The translations under genes were made by a program, and so were the position numbers. A stretch of 64,000 bases of DNA from Arthrobotrys musiformis (lineage: Eukaryota > Ascomycota > Orbiliomycetes > Orbiliales > Orbiliaceae): contig JAVHJL010000006.1 in assembly GCA_036971715.1 (NCBI GenBank), positions 1,612,001 through 1,676,000 on the forward strand, written 5' to 3'. Positions 12,729-24,075 of this stretch are shown one piece after another. How positions within the stretch are numbered: position 1 is the first letter of the stretch; each line of letters begins with the position of its first letter. Below the pieces are notes generated by a model, which made no database searches, was not told the DNA's origin, and saw only the letters and a list, made by a program, of their open reading frames with translations.

Positions 12729-13735
12729 ATGTCTGGCTACGGTGACGACGTAAGACTAAATACCCATGACCGCCATGTATACTTCTCCGATATATTAGAG
12801 AATAATACTGACCCCATAAATCCAAATAGTCCTATGGCTCCTCAAACCGTGACGATTCATACGGCTCCTCAAACCGTGACGACTCCTACGGTTCCTCAAA
12901 CCGCAGCGGTAACGATAGTTACGGCTCCAGCCGCGACAACGAAGACTCCTACGGATCTTCGAACAAGAAATCCTACGGAGACGACAGCGAAGAAACCTCC
13001 TACGGATCTTCGAACAAGAAGTCCTACGGAGACGACAGCGAAGAAACCTCCTACGGATCTTCGAACAAGAAGTCCTACGGAGACGACAGCGAAGAAACCT
13101 CCTACGGATCTTCAAACAAGAAATCCTACGGAGACGACAGCGAAGAAACCTCCTACGGTTCCTCGAAGAAGAAATCCTACGGGGACGACAACGAAAACAC
13201 CACCTCATATGGATCCTCGAATACCTACGGTTCCTCCAAGAAGGATGATGAAGATACATACGGCTCCTCGAACAAGAAGTCCTACGGAGATGATAGCGAG
13301 GAAACCTCCTATGGTTCCTCAAACAAGAAATCATACGGAGACGACAGCGAAGAGACTTCCTATGGCTCCTCAAACAAGAAGTCCTACGGCGATGACAGTG
13401 AGGAGACTTCCTACGGTTCCTCGAACAAGAAATCCTACGGCGACGACAACGAAAACACCACCTCCTACGGCTCCTCAAATACCTACGGCTCCTCCAAAAA
13501 CGATGACGATTCCTACGGCTCCAAGAAGTCCTACGGTGATGACAACGAAAACACCTCCTACGGCTCTTCGAACAAAAAATCCTACGGGGATGATAGCGAA
13601 AATACTTCCTACGGTTCTTCAAACACATACGGTTCATCTAGGAACGACGATGATTCCTACGGCTCCAAGAAGTCGTATGGAGATGACAATGAAACTTCCA
13701 GCTATGGCCGCTCATCCAACAGGGATGATTATTAG
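12729..13735 (+). CDS. Low-complexity [S/T]YG-repeat protein
   Basis: Two exons: 12729-12749 (MSGYGDD) and 12830-13735, giving 308 aa. The 80-nt intron starts GTAAGA, has a CTGAC branch-like motif and ends AATAG. Removing it opens a frame in which the whole protein is built from about 35 SYG/TYG units. Basic units (SYGSSNKK) alternate with acidic ones (SYGDDSEET or SYGDDNENT), with SYGSSNRDD units first and NRDDY at the end. Four nearly identical 51-bp DNA repeats occupy about 12950-13155. A second unspliced frame is also open across the repeats but encodes Thr/Pro/Arg-rich low complexity and is a by-product. No signal peptide, membrane segment or enzyme motif is present. The composition resembles the Ser-Tyr-Gly low-complexity regions of FUS-type proteins. 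Function unknown; a stress- or development-related disordered protein is only a guess. Confidence 0.85.
12950..13155 (+). repeat. Tandem 51-bp coding repeats
   Basis: About four consecutive copies of a 51-bp unit (17 codons, SYGSSNKK followed by SYGDDSEET) differ at only a few bases. Three more diverged copies follow at about 13260-13420. The low divergence suggests recent expansion or gene conversion, and copy number may vary between strains. Confidence 0.85.
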
Positions 13736-15178
13736 GAGTACTCACAACCTTTAACCCATTGTTTGATTTAAGACGTAATAGCCCGTTTATAATTAATCCC
13801 CTTATTCTGCCGCCTCATTGTATTGAGATACACAAAGAAAGTTGGATAAAAAAAGGGAGGAAACACCAGCAAAAACTGGGATACACAAAGCTCCACGCTG
13901 GAAAATCTAGCTAGCTACAATCCACTCGAAAGTCATAGTTTCTTTTTTGTCCATCATATATCATAGTAGCGAAAATGATAATTAAATTTCTCATGAAACA
14001 CGAACGCACGATCTACTGTAAAAAAAAAAAACAAAAAAAGAATACATGCAAAATCAATTCCAACATAGTGTGCAACCCCCCCAACTAACTCCCCACGATA
14101 AACCCACTAGATCATCGTAGATCTACCGTCAGGTTCCACAAGGACAAAGAGAGTTCCAAACCGCATCCGTCAGATCCAATCTAAATATAAAACGCATGGC
14201 CCACGAGACATTTGTGGTATTTTGTGCGTTGTCTTCGAACCTCACTAAAAAGGTTCTCGGCCCCTGACCGCGAGATATGTTACGAAATAATCAGATGCGA
14301 ATGTATAATGACATCAACAACCGCGGAAATCACGACGCCGGGCTTCTGGTTACCGGCCCATGTCAATTGCCTACTCCAACAATATCTCCATTTTTTTTGT
14401 GATCCACAAGCTAAAATCCATTCGGAGTCCAATATTGCAACACATTTTTTTTTGTATTTGCACCCTAACGTAGACTATTGAATCAAGTAAAGTACATGAA
14501 GACTTCATACCTTCTCAATGTAGACATGTTTAAAATCTCGCCGACGCAAGTACCGCGGAATCGATATCATGCACGCCGTGAAGGTAAAACAACAGAAATC
14601 ATTCCACAGTTTATGGGTGTGTGTATGGAGGGGGGTATATGAATTTCATATGGGAGAGGTGAGGATTTGAGATACAGGAATTCTTGGACATGGCCGAAAC
14701 GGGGAAAGAAAGAAAGAAAGAAAATTGAGTGAAAAGAAGTGAGAAGAGAAAATAAAGAGGTTTGAAAAGAATATCATAGATTAATGCGTTAAATAGCTCG
14801 AGATACTAGGGGGATTTGTTGGGGATGGGAGGGGGTCCAAAAAGATAAAAGCATTTACATAGAAACGAAGATGGGGAAGAAGGAGAACGATATCATGACG
14901 ATGATGATGACTACAAATAAGTACGTAACAATAAAGATGTGATATTATAGCATGATTAACTTTCGGAAACATTATCCGTGCTCTTCGTCCCCTTTCCCTT
15001 CCTTTTGGTCCTATTTCTTCAAATCGATAAAATTGTGAAGATGTATGCGTAATTAAAACAGAGTAAAAGATGAATTTTTGTTTCCTGTATCGGTCTTTTG
15101 GGTAGTGGTGATAGTCTCTCTCTTGTTCCCTCTATTGTAGGTTTGAGAACGAGGAGTTTTGTTTACTCTCTTTTTTTT
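13736..15178. other. Intergenic region with 3' UTRs of SYG gene and Nrd1-like gene
   Basis: About 1.4 kb between convergent genes. Contains A- and T-rich runs near 14020 and 14390-14450, and a (GAAA)n microsatellite at about 14704-14724. No gene seen. Confidence 0.5.
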
Positions 15179-17248
15179 TTACTCGTTCTCGGGCCAGGCA
15201 TTGCTGCCTCCCATGGACATACCAAAAGAATGTCCGTTTTGGTTACCGTTGGCATTTCCGCCCATCAAGCTCAATACCGGCAAACTAACGGCGCGGTTAT
15301 GAGACGAAGATCGAGGGAGCCCAAGGTTGTTATTACCATTGGCGGGGATCTGGCCGTTGCCATTGGCGGCTCCGTTGGCGGCGCCGTTCTCGGGTTGATA
15401 AGCAGAGAGCTGTTGGATGGCGGCGTTATACGCGGCGGCTTCCTGCTGCTGCTGCTGCTGAGCGAGGTAGGCATGGAGGGGGTTAGTGGTGATATAGCTG
15501 CTCTGAGCTTGTTGTTGCATGGAGTTTGGGGATGGAGAAAGAGCTGGCTGGGAGGTTGGCGAGCCGGAATGATGGGATCCGGAGCCATTGTTAAGTCCGT
15601 TTGGGGACTGCTCAGCACCGTTGACTTGGACACCGGGGGCGTTCTGTCTTGGGGCGTTACCGCAGCGGTCCTTTCCGAAGTTGATCTTGAATTTACGGTA
15701 GTCCTCCTTTCCGCGGATGGCTTCGATAGCCTTAATGGCATTGGCAATGTTGGTGAAGTTGACAAAGGCGCAAGACTTTTCACGGAGGGTGTTGACAAGT
15801 TCAATTTCACCGTACTCGGAGAAGTCTTGTCGGAGACGCTCCTCGGTCCAGGTTTCGTCGAGGTTTCCAATATAGACGTTTCTGGATGCTCCGCCAGAGA
15901 CAGCAAGAGCAATTGCTGGTGGGAGGGCACCAGAGTGCTTTCCCCAACCGATCTTGAGACGTCGGTTGTGGATCATGAGACCCTGCAAATTGGAAAGTGC
16001 GTAGAAGGAAGCGGCTGCGGTGGGGTCAATAAAAGTGACAAAACAAATGTGCTTGTCAGCGATATATCGAATATGGTGGAGAAGGCCTCCTCGAACGACG
16101 TTGCAGATTTCTTCGATGGTAGTCTCCGGGTGAATATTGCCAAGGTACACTGTACGGTTGCCAAGATTGTTATAGCCACCGGCAGAGGTAGCTACGGCAG
16201 CAGCGGCTACGGACTGCTGGGCAATGGCATTGGAGATAACCTCGCGATCCTGACCACTGAGTGCGTGGGCCATGCTGGGATTGATTCCGAGGTACTGGGC
16301 GGCATTCTGCTGTTGAGTCTTGGAAACGTAGGCACATCTATCCTTGCCGTAGTAGACCCGACGAGGGGCCTGCCACTTGGTCTCTTGTGGAAGCTGGGTA
16401 ACCGCCTTGATGGCATTTCCAATAGACAAGAAATGAACGAATCCAATGTTCTTCTCCCTAACCAATTTGACAGTATCAATAGCTCCAAACTTGCCCAACT
16501 CAGTTCTCAGTTCCTCCTCAGTGATATCTTCTGGGAGGTTGCCCAAGTAGACGTTCCTAGAAGCGCCGGATTGCTGAACGGCGAGGGCAACAGAAGTTGG
16601 CACCTGGGATGGCTTTCCCCAGCCAATTTTGATATCCTGACCCTTGATCGAAAGCTTCTTCAAGATGGCGTCCGAATGGAAGTGGGTTGCTGAGGATCCG
16701 TCCAAGAAGGAGATGAAGGCGCAGTTCTTATCTGGCAAGAGTCTGACTGACTCAATGGGACCGGATCGAACGTGTCCGAGAATTTCTTCAGCAGATGTTT
16801 CGTCTGGAATGTTTCCTAGATATACAGTTCTCGAAGTACCAGAGACCATGCCAGCGGGGAGAGGGGAACCGACGGTTGGGGATTGTTGAGGAAAGAAAGT
16901 TGCGTATTGAGGAGTGAATGCGGTTGGGGAAACGATACCACCAGCAGAGTTGTATGCCGTTGGAGAGAGTGCTGCGGCCGGATTCTGTTGGTTGAATGCT
17001 GCAGGGAACTGCCCGAATCCGGTTTGTGGGGTGCCAGTTTGGAAAGGGGATCCAAGCAAAAGTTGGGATGGCAGAAGAGGCGTGAACTGCATCTCGACTC
17101 CTCCAGGGGAAACTACACCGTTATCTCCCATACCGTTCACACCGGTAATGATAGATGGAACTTGCATACGACGCCTAGCCTGAGCAGACATGTCGTTTCC
17201 ATATTGGCCAGCCTGGGCGGCTGCCTCTGCAGCAGGACGGTCACTCAT
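15179..17248 (-). CDS. Nrd1/Mrn1-like RNA-binding protein with four RRMs
   Basis: 689 aa from the first in-frame ATG. Four RNA recognition motifs begin at about residues 140 (TVYLGNIPDETSAEEI), 231 (NVYLGNLPEDITEEEL), 364 (TVYLGNIHPETTIEEI) and 455 (NVYIGNLDETWTEERL), each with an aromatic RNP1-like strand. After RRM1 and RRM3 the linkers share an IGWGK signature; after RRM2 and RRM4 they share YGKDRC/FGKDRC. Flanks are Gln/Asn/Ala/Ser-rich. This matches fission yeast Nrd1 and budding yeast Mrn1 (YPL184C), cytoplasmic mRNA-binding regulators of differentiation and stress. Coding-like sequence stays open upstream in the same frame to 17368, directly after a CTTCAG acceptor (reads ADNFVLPPHLQGV), so a further 5' exon with the true start may exist; I could not place it. 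Confidence 0.9.
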   Translation of the reverse strand: MSDRPAAEAAAQAGQYGNDMSAQARRRMQVPSIITGVNGMGDNGVVSPGGVEMQFTPLLPSQLLLGSPFQTGTPQTGFGQFPAAFNQQNPAAALSPTAYNSAGGIVSPTAFTPQYATFFPQQSPTVGSPLPAGMVSGTSRTVYLGNIPDETSAEEILGHVRSGPIESVRLLPDKNCAFISFLDGSSATHFHSDAILKKLSIKGQDIKIGWGKPSQVPTSVALAVQQSGASRNVYLGNLPEDITEEELRTELGKFGAIDTVKLVREKNIGFVHFLSIGNAIKAVTQLPQETKWQAPRRVYYGKDRCAYVSKTQQQNAAQYLGINPSMAHALSGQDREVISNAIAQQSVAAAAVATSAGGYNNLGNRTVYLGNIHPETTIEEICNVVRGGLLHHIRYIADKHICFVTFIDPTAAASFYALSNLQGLMIHNRRLKIGWGKHSGALPPAIALAVSGGASRNVYIGNLDETWTEERLRQDFSEYGEIELVNTLREKSCAFVNFTNIANAIKAIEAIRGKEDYRKFKINFGKDRCGNAPRQNAPGVQVNGAEQSPNGLNNGSGSHHSGSPTSQPALSPSPNSMQQQAQSSYITTNPLHAYLAQQQQQQEAAAYNAAIQQLSAYQPENGAANGAANGNGQIPANGNNNLGLPRSSSHNRAVSLPVLSLMGGNANGNQNGHSFGMSMGGSNAWPENE

Positions 17249-20200
17249 ATTGATCGACTTGGACAGAGGATGAGGCTGACGAGTCGAAGCAGTAGCACTT
17301 GAGCTGGAGTCTAGATTATGGACTCCTTGCAAGTGCGGTGGAAGGACAAAATTGTCCGCTGCTTGAACCTGAAGGACGGCCGTGGTGAATGAGTGATTTT
17401 GGTGTTCGGGTCACTGTAAAAATGACCAGAACAGCAAAGACCGCGAATTAAGGGGTAGACAAGTAAAGCCTATAAGAATGTCGTAGACTCTAAATTGTCG
17501 TAGCCAGTTTGCACCTTTCGCCGCCAATCGATCAGTACTCGACAGATGGTACAAAAAATATAACGGTCAAAGCAACCACGAAATGAAAAGTAGCCTCGTC
17601 GAAGTCCTGTAATTTCAAAATGTACCGCCAGGAGGGAAGAAAGAAAAGAACCAAGGTTGTCAAATGCCCTTTCCGCCGGCTTTAAAGATAGCGAGAAAAA
17701 CGAAGACGAAAGATCGTAAACGTCAAGAAGGGAAATGAATCTTTCAAAGTTTCTTGAGTCGACTATCGAAGCTACCCGTCAGTATCGATGAGACATAAAG
17801 ATAAAGTAATGTTGTGGGAAGAAAGAAATAAAGTGTGTATAAGGGGCCCCTCCAAGAGATCGAACAGGAAAGTCTAGATGGAATCGAATCGAACAAGAAT
17901 CCAAAATTCAATCAAGAAGAAAGGAAGCGGAGAATAGGAATATATCTCTCTGCCTCAGAATGAAAGATAAAGATTGACGATGAAGAGAAATATTCACACA
18001 CACGAGACCAGTGCGGACATTGAAAAAGAAGAGGGAAAGGAAAAAAAAAAAAAAAAAAAAAAAAGAGCTAAGGAACGACAGAAGAAAAAGAAAGAAAAGG
18101 CGAGGATAAAGCCCCAAAAGAGGTCAAGGCTAAAGGAGGAGGAGGAGCGAGAAGAGGAATAGTGCGGGTTATGTCAGGACAGTAGACGACGGGAAAAGGT
18201 AATTAAAATTTGGGGGGAAATTTCTGATAAAGAGACAACCACACAATTCAGAGACACCAACCCACACAAAGCGAAGCGGTGAGCAGAAAAATTTTCGACT
18301 GGGGGAGTTGATGAGAAAGAAAAACAATAAAGTGAAATAAAGATAAAAAAAAAAAAAATCTTAATCTGACTGCAACCAACTCTCCCAGAGGTAACTTTTT
18401 TTGCCGACAATATGGATCGTGAGGATATAGGCGCAAAAGAATTAAGATATGTGCATGCGGCAAGATTGCGAGCAGATGCAGCGATAATTTCCAGATTACG
18501 ACCCCAGACCTGGCCTGGCCAGCTCCAAGGGCAGTTGGGAAATTACCAGACATATGGGTTTGCGCCCATACAGCCTAGAACAAACTATTCTAATATGGCC
18601 TTTCGCGCTGGGGATGAGAGCATGTGCAATGAGATTAAACAGAAGGCGCACACTTGACGTCCATGCTGCCAAAATCCAGCAGTCCTTCCGTCAATATGAG
18701 GATTGAGGCCCAGACCGTCTGGTGATCATGACGCTCTTGGAACGAAAAAGTTCGCTGGAGACCTAGGGAAGTCCTAGAAGATGGGGTTTGCCCGTATGGT
18801 AGGAAAGGGGGATTATTTGCAGGCCCATTGCGACTTTAGTTGCAAATACATGCCTGTATCGACAGGCAGAGGTTCTGGGGTAAGCAGGTTTCCTAACATG
18901 TAGGAAATTACGACCTCATAAAATCCCCATGCTGTGCAACATTGTTCAAACAGAGCGAAAACATGCGGTCACGTAGCTCGATCAGAGAGGCATACGTTAT
19001 ATCGTATTGCGAATACGGGGAACAAGAAGCGGATGAACAAATCCAACTTACGCCGTCACTAGAATAATGTCGTCTCGTGTAGCCAATTGTATCTGCTCTA
19101 CGCGGGAGCAAGGAACAAAACGATCCACCTTGGAAAAAAGTCCCCTTTTCTTGTCGTTACAGCGGAAGTCCGAAAAGGCGTGCGTTGGAAACGGAACCGA
19201 ACAGGGGGCTGTTAAACCGAAAGTTCGAATTCGAACAAAAAATTGGAACCGAAAAAGAAAGTCGAAAGAAGAGGTCGTCAAAGGGAGAAGTTGAAACTGA
19301 GGATTCCGGCGAAAGAATCTACAGAAACGAAAGAATAGAAATTACAAGAAGTTTGTTAGCGGAGAGGAAGTCCAAGAGGTCCAGGAGCTGTCGTGAGTGG
19401 AAAGGGGTCTAATGGGATATATGTACAGGCTTGAATTTGGGCCAGAGCAGGGGGAAAGGGCTGGGGTGGAGCAGCGCAGAAGAGAAGCTCCATTTCACAT
19501 ACCTACTGGCCCCTACATAAAAGGAATGAGCCCAACAGCCGCAGAGGGAAAGCGGTTTGGCATTGGTCAGATAAGCTAGAGCTTAATCACCCCCTAGCGA
19601 TGAATAACAATATATCGCTACGCGCTGTCCGCGATGCAATACATGCCCAGGTATTTGTTTGGAAGACTCAAGCTTTCCTTGAATCAATATTGCACTAGTC
19701 GACGCCTTTTCCCTACACAGAAAAGGGTTCATGATGATCCCAGCTCCGGGCGTCAAAGCTCGAGCTTCGGGGTCGATTTTCAATTGCAAGAAAGCATTCG
19801 AAACCAAGAGGGCTTGCCAGAGAAAAATGCGACAAGGCAACGGAAATGAGGAGCGCGAAGCCAAGGAAAACGGATAAGGGGCAATACTAGAGCAGCCAAT
19901 GTCGAAAAGAGCCAATGTTAATTGTCAAGAGGGTCCCGCAGCTTATTTCGGGCTAAATAATAGCTTTTGATTGCAGCGAAAGAACTTCCGTAGTGGAGAC
20001 GCGATGTCGTTGGATCATCTGTAGAACTGACATGACGAATTCAAGTCTCACGCACTCCTGCCGCTGACTTTGTGATGCCTTTCCGAATCCTGGGCAATCG
20101 AATCAAATCGAAAGTTGGGACGAAGTGGACTGTCGGCTTGCCTGCATGCAGCTGTTCCTCATGCATGCAGAACCAAACAAAAACGCCATCGAACCTCGCA

Positions 20201-21429
20201 GCACAGAGTCAACGGGCAGGACCAAACGGCTGGGTGACATTTGCAGGTTTGTAAGTCATTACTTACCAGGGCCCTTTCTATATCGATAGCAGATGGCGGT
20301 TCCAGGCCGCCCAAGGTTAGGTAAGCTTGGAATTCCGCATATGATCTCTTTGATCAGCGCCACATGGCATCCTTCCGCAATATCGGAAAAGGGGTTCCTG
20401 GGGTTTCATTGCTTCCGCCAGGGCCTCGTGATGCGGAAATATATCAAGCGTCAACGGTGGAAATGTGGATTAACTAGGAAAATATCATATGATTCTAGTG
20501 GCCCTGAATCCATATTGATGCTGATATTATAGTAATATCTTAGTTAAGACCTACATTAAATGATTATTCTAGGAAATACCAAGGACGTATTAGAATGTTA
20601 ATCCAATGCATAATATTATATAGTTAGAAGAAAAGGAGTAGATTTGATCGGGGTTTTGTCGCCGGAACTTACCTCTCCACCCACGCCAGAACAGAGTAGT
20701 ATCATCCTTTGCTGATGGCCAAAGCCAATTGGAGGTATCAGGGTCCTGTCCGGGCGAGAGGCTGGCATGCTAGTCTATCACTACGTTATGACCCACAGAA
20801 GACGCAACACTTCAATCTCAGATCCACTAAGCAAGGGGTCTATCTACATGTACATACACTCGAAATTGAAATTGAAATGAGTATCGGCTCGGAAATACAG
20901 CTCTGGTAGAGATATTCGGATGGGCAGCCCTTACCACGGCAAATATTTCGGTGTTTTAGGATTTTTTTCTATTTTTTTTTTTCTCTCCGTCGAAAAATCG
21001 ATGCTGTCGGCCTCTATTCGACAGCAATTGTATCACTGTTCCTGCAGTCGCTCGATGTACCGAATGGCAGTTCGTCAGCGGTTTGACGGGTACCTTGCAT
21101 AAGTGCCCTGCTAGTCACTGCAGGGTTAGAACAGGCACCTTTGAAACAAACCTTTGCCGAAAGTATGCCCCTTCCTCACAGCACATTGACTACATCAACA
21201 TGTATAATATATGTGCGCAAATGTCAATGGAAAAGACCAAATATTACAGACATCATGAAAGACGATACTCCACTAATATCCGTAGAGCTGGAGAGGGGAA
21301 TAATAGCCTTGTCATTGTATATTTATATCGTTCGTGATGAAAAAGGAAAGTCAAACGCTTCAAATGAAAATACTCCAATGCAATAACGCTCAAGTCCTTC
21401 ACAATGGTAATTCCATGAGGCATCAAATT
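17249..21429. other. Long spacer upstream of Nrd1-like gene
   Basis: About 4.2 kb. The first kilobase is purine-rich on the + strand and likely holds the long 5' leader and possible extra exon of the Nrd1-like gene. An uninterrupted A24 run lies at 18041-18064. The remainder shows no convincing gene. Confidence 0.45.
18041..18064 (+). repeat. A24 homopolymer
   Basis: Twenty-four consecutive A residues lie inside a 150-bp purine-only-like tract (AAAGAAAAAG). It could be a nucleosome-excluding poly(dA:dT) element of the Nrd1-like promoter, or the relic of a retro-inserted tail. There is no flanking evidence for either. Confidence 0.7.
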
Positions 21430-22436
21430 TCATGACAAACTTTCAACCTTCAGCTCTGCCTCCTCGGCCATCAGCTCCATGTCATCCTCATTGATTTCCA
21501 CCAAGGTAACGTCCTTCCAGAACATTTCAAACTCTGGGCCCACGAGCCCTTCAAGTCCATCGAGCGACTTATCCGAAGACTCGTCGTCACGCGAAGGATA
21601 GATCGCCCATATGGTCTCCCTAAGCCTTTTGTGCCTTTCTCGATCTTCCTCCATTCTTTCCTCAATAATTTGCTTTGGCGGCCGCTTGAAAGCTATGGCC
21701 TGCGTTGAAGATGATTGTCGTCGAGACTCGGAGGTCCCTAGGCTGATCATCAACCCGTTTTCCGCCGTGTTCACGACCGTTGGAGAGTAAGGTACCGCTG
21801 AAACAGGGGCAGATGGCGTTCCCTTCGTACTGTCCGAGTATTCTAGGTCCTTACCTATCATGGTGGCGATGCTAGTACCGTTAGGCACCTGATCAACCTC
21901 CTCCAATTCCTCGGATTCCGATTTGGTACTTCCATCATCTGAATGTTGATGTTGACCCGCCTTTTCACGCGTATCCAACGATGATATTAACTCATCGTAT
22001 ATTTCGGTACTCATGAGCTTCTGATCCTTGATTTTACCTAGTACCTTCCGGGTACTGGCAATGTTTTGTAGTCCAGATTGGTCGGCGGGGCTGACGCAAT
22101 CAACAATGGTACGGAACTCGGATTGAATCATTGGGATGTAGTTATTAATCCCCTTCGAAACGGACATTTCAAGAAGATGCTCGATGAAATAAAGGAGGTT
22201 GACACGATTGTTCATGCTAGACTAGATCGCCTAACAGTTAGCCATAAACTTAGAACATCAGACCCCAAAGGTATACCTACATTTTCCAGCTGCTCCAATA
22301 TGCAGCTATGGAGATCCTCGTCAAGGTCTTTGTGCTTCAACGCGAATGCCGCACAACTCTTGGAGGCATTCACCGAAGCATTCAACTTCTGCAGCATCTT
22401 GGTGAACTGCAACCGGATCTCAAATGGATCACCCAT
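21430..22436 (-). CDS. CTK3: CTD kinase subunit gamma (Ctk3)
   Basis: Ctk3 is the third subunit of the CTDK-I kinase that phosphorylates the RNA polymerase II C-terminal domain. Two exons, 22436-22281 and 22221-21430, give 315 aa. The N-terminal CTD-interacting-like helical domain starts MGDPFEIRLQFTKMLQKLNA and contains FALKHKDLDEDLHSCILEQLE. Splicing joins it to SSMNNRVNLLYFIEHLLEM. The intron is GTAGGT...CTAG; of several nearby AG sites only this one keeps frame and family continuity. The C-terminal half is acidic with a conserved-looking helix (EERMEEDRERHKRLRETIW). RPB9 elsewhere in the window belongs to the same polymerase pathway. Confidence 0.93.
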
Positions 22437-23038
22437 CTTGGCTATCGGGTATATGAGAACTGCAAAGCCTCGCGGTGGCCGGAAAGTGACTATGGGGCTG
22501 GCCGCGATAGGTAGACGGCAGAGGTAATTCCAAGAGGTTTGATTTTTGTTTTCTTTTGCAGAGCAAGGAGATTGCTTGTCTTCAAGTTTTCGGGACAGCT
22601 CGCGGTCTTGGGTAACTTGAGAAGAGTTCGTCACGCGGGCTCATGTTCGAGGAAATAGGTAGCTTCGAGGTTCGGCTTATGTGGCGAACGGGAGGTTCGA
22701 GTGTTCAGGTTAGGAATGAGCGCTGCACTAGCCTGCGTTACGGTGGGCGCGGGGAGTTCAAGGTGTCGGTAATCATCTCATGTCGGGGATTGGTCGGTTG
22801 GAAGTTGATGTTTGGCCGAAGGTCTTCGCGACAGAGGAAAATAAGACTGCCAAGAAATCACGCTGCTAGCTGACCGTTGACACACGGCGTACAGCCACCC
22901 AAACATCCAAACTTGCATTCACGACTCAATTCACGATCTAGCTTAGGCCCCGCATGCAAAGGTTCTTATGAAATACAGTACAAATAGCTCTACACTCCGA
23001 GTCTCGACATGAAAGTATGTATGTACAATCAGCACCCT
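22437..23038. other. Spacer between CTK3 and NAT
   Basis: About 600 bp containing the CTK3 promoter and NAT 3' UTR. Only short frames are seen, and nothing recognisable. Confidence 0.5.
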
Positions 23039-24075
23039 TCAATAGGCCGTAGTTTCTTTACCAGGGACCAACTCCGGCTCTCTCCCGTTGATGGCCGCGG
23101 CATCCTCCTCTGAAAGTTCAATCCCAAAGTATGTGCTGAAGGCCTTTACCCTGTCCGCCTCGTTCTCCAAAGGAAAGTACTCCAGCTCCGTCTGATACTT
23201 CTTCCGAACTATCCCATTCCATAGCGTATATTTCCCCACGGGCTCGTTCCCTTCTCTGATAACCATCGCGACCAAAATGTTGCTCTTGAACAATACCTCC
23301 TGGGTCGAAGAATAATGGGACCAGATAACACAATCATCCAATATCGCTTCAACCTCAAAAAACATGTAGAGATCCGTCCATTCTGCCTCAGAGTTCACTT
23401 TATGTTGTACCAACCAATGCAATTCCTTCCTTCTCGCCTCCGGCACAGTCGCTTTGATCAATCGATGTTGCTCCTCTCCAACCCCATCAATCACTGTCCC
23501 TTCAACGAGCTCCATAGGTCGTACGATTGCAGCGCCGCCGTACCCAACGTCAACTAAGTACTTCTTCCCGTCTTCGAATTCGACCAGGTTCACGCAGTGC
23601 GAAATCCCATGGTAGGCACGTTTGTCAATGCTTCCACCACGGTTGCTGGTAGCTCGTGAAGGGCAGAGCCATGTGTTGAATCCAAGGGTAGCTAACAGGC
23701 AGGAGAAAAGGTTGTTGAGCTCCATGCAGTAGCCACCCCGTTTGCGTCTGATGACCTTGTCAAAGATGGCATCGATAGTTATGGTCACAGCGTGATCTTT
23801 AGAGTAGTGAATGTCTATGCAAGGATTCAAAGGGTTAGATGAATGTTACACCAGCGGTAAGCCAAGCCAGAGGAGCAGTGAGCCAAAGCCATACCAACGC
23901 TAGAGAATGGTGCAGTAGCTAGATGTCGGATCAATAGGATCGCAAGGTTTTCAAGCGTGGGTTTCTGAATCCCTTCGATTTCATCTGGGGTAAATTTGAG
24001 GAACTCTAGATATTCCTTGACTTGCGACGGCGAAAACGTCGCTGGGTAGTTTGGCCCGGTCTCATCCGCCGTCAT
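23039..24075 (-). CDS. Arylamine N-acetyltransferase
   Basis: Transfers acetyl from acetyl-CoA (or malonyl-CoA in some fungal members) to arylamines; in fungi these enzymes detoxify anilines and plant benzoxazolinone derivatives. Two exons, 24075-23895 and 23814-23039, give 318 aa. The 80-nt intron (GTATGG...CATAG) restores ATAPFSSVDIHYSKDH. The Cys-His-Asp triad is visible: Cys90 in RRKRGGYCMELNNLF, His133 in GISHCVNLVEF, Asp149 in YLVDVGYGG. The upstream in-frame codon at 24081 is GTG, so the ATG at 24075 is preferred. The length is typical of fungal NATs. The substrate is not deducible. Confidence 0.94.

Noticed and set aside
12729..13754. Unspliced 341-aa Thr/Pro/Arg-rich frame over the SYG repeats, and a 280-aa Arg/Cys-rich frame opposite
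   Set aside because: Both are by-products of the tandem repeats. The spliced frame gives a regular repeat protein ending at a proper stop, with GTAAGA/AATAG borders.
15098..16693. 531-aa frame on the + strand
   Set aside because: It is antisense to the four-RRM gene; Gly/Val/Leu-rich composition without motifs is typical of a shadow of a Ser/Ala-rich gene.
18412..18657. 81-codon + strand frame
   Set aside because: It has an ATG but no conserved features, sits in a promoter-like region, and its composition is like random sequence.
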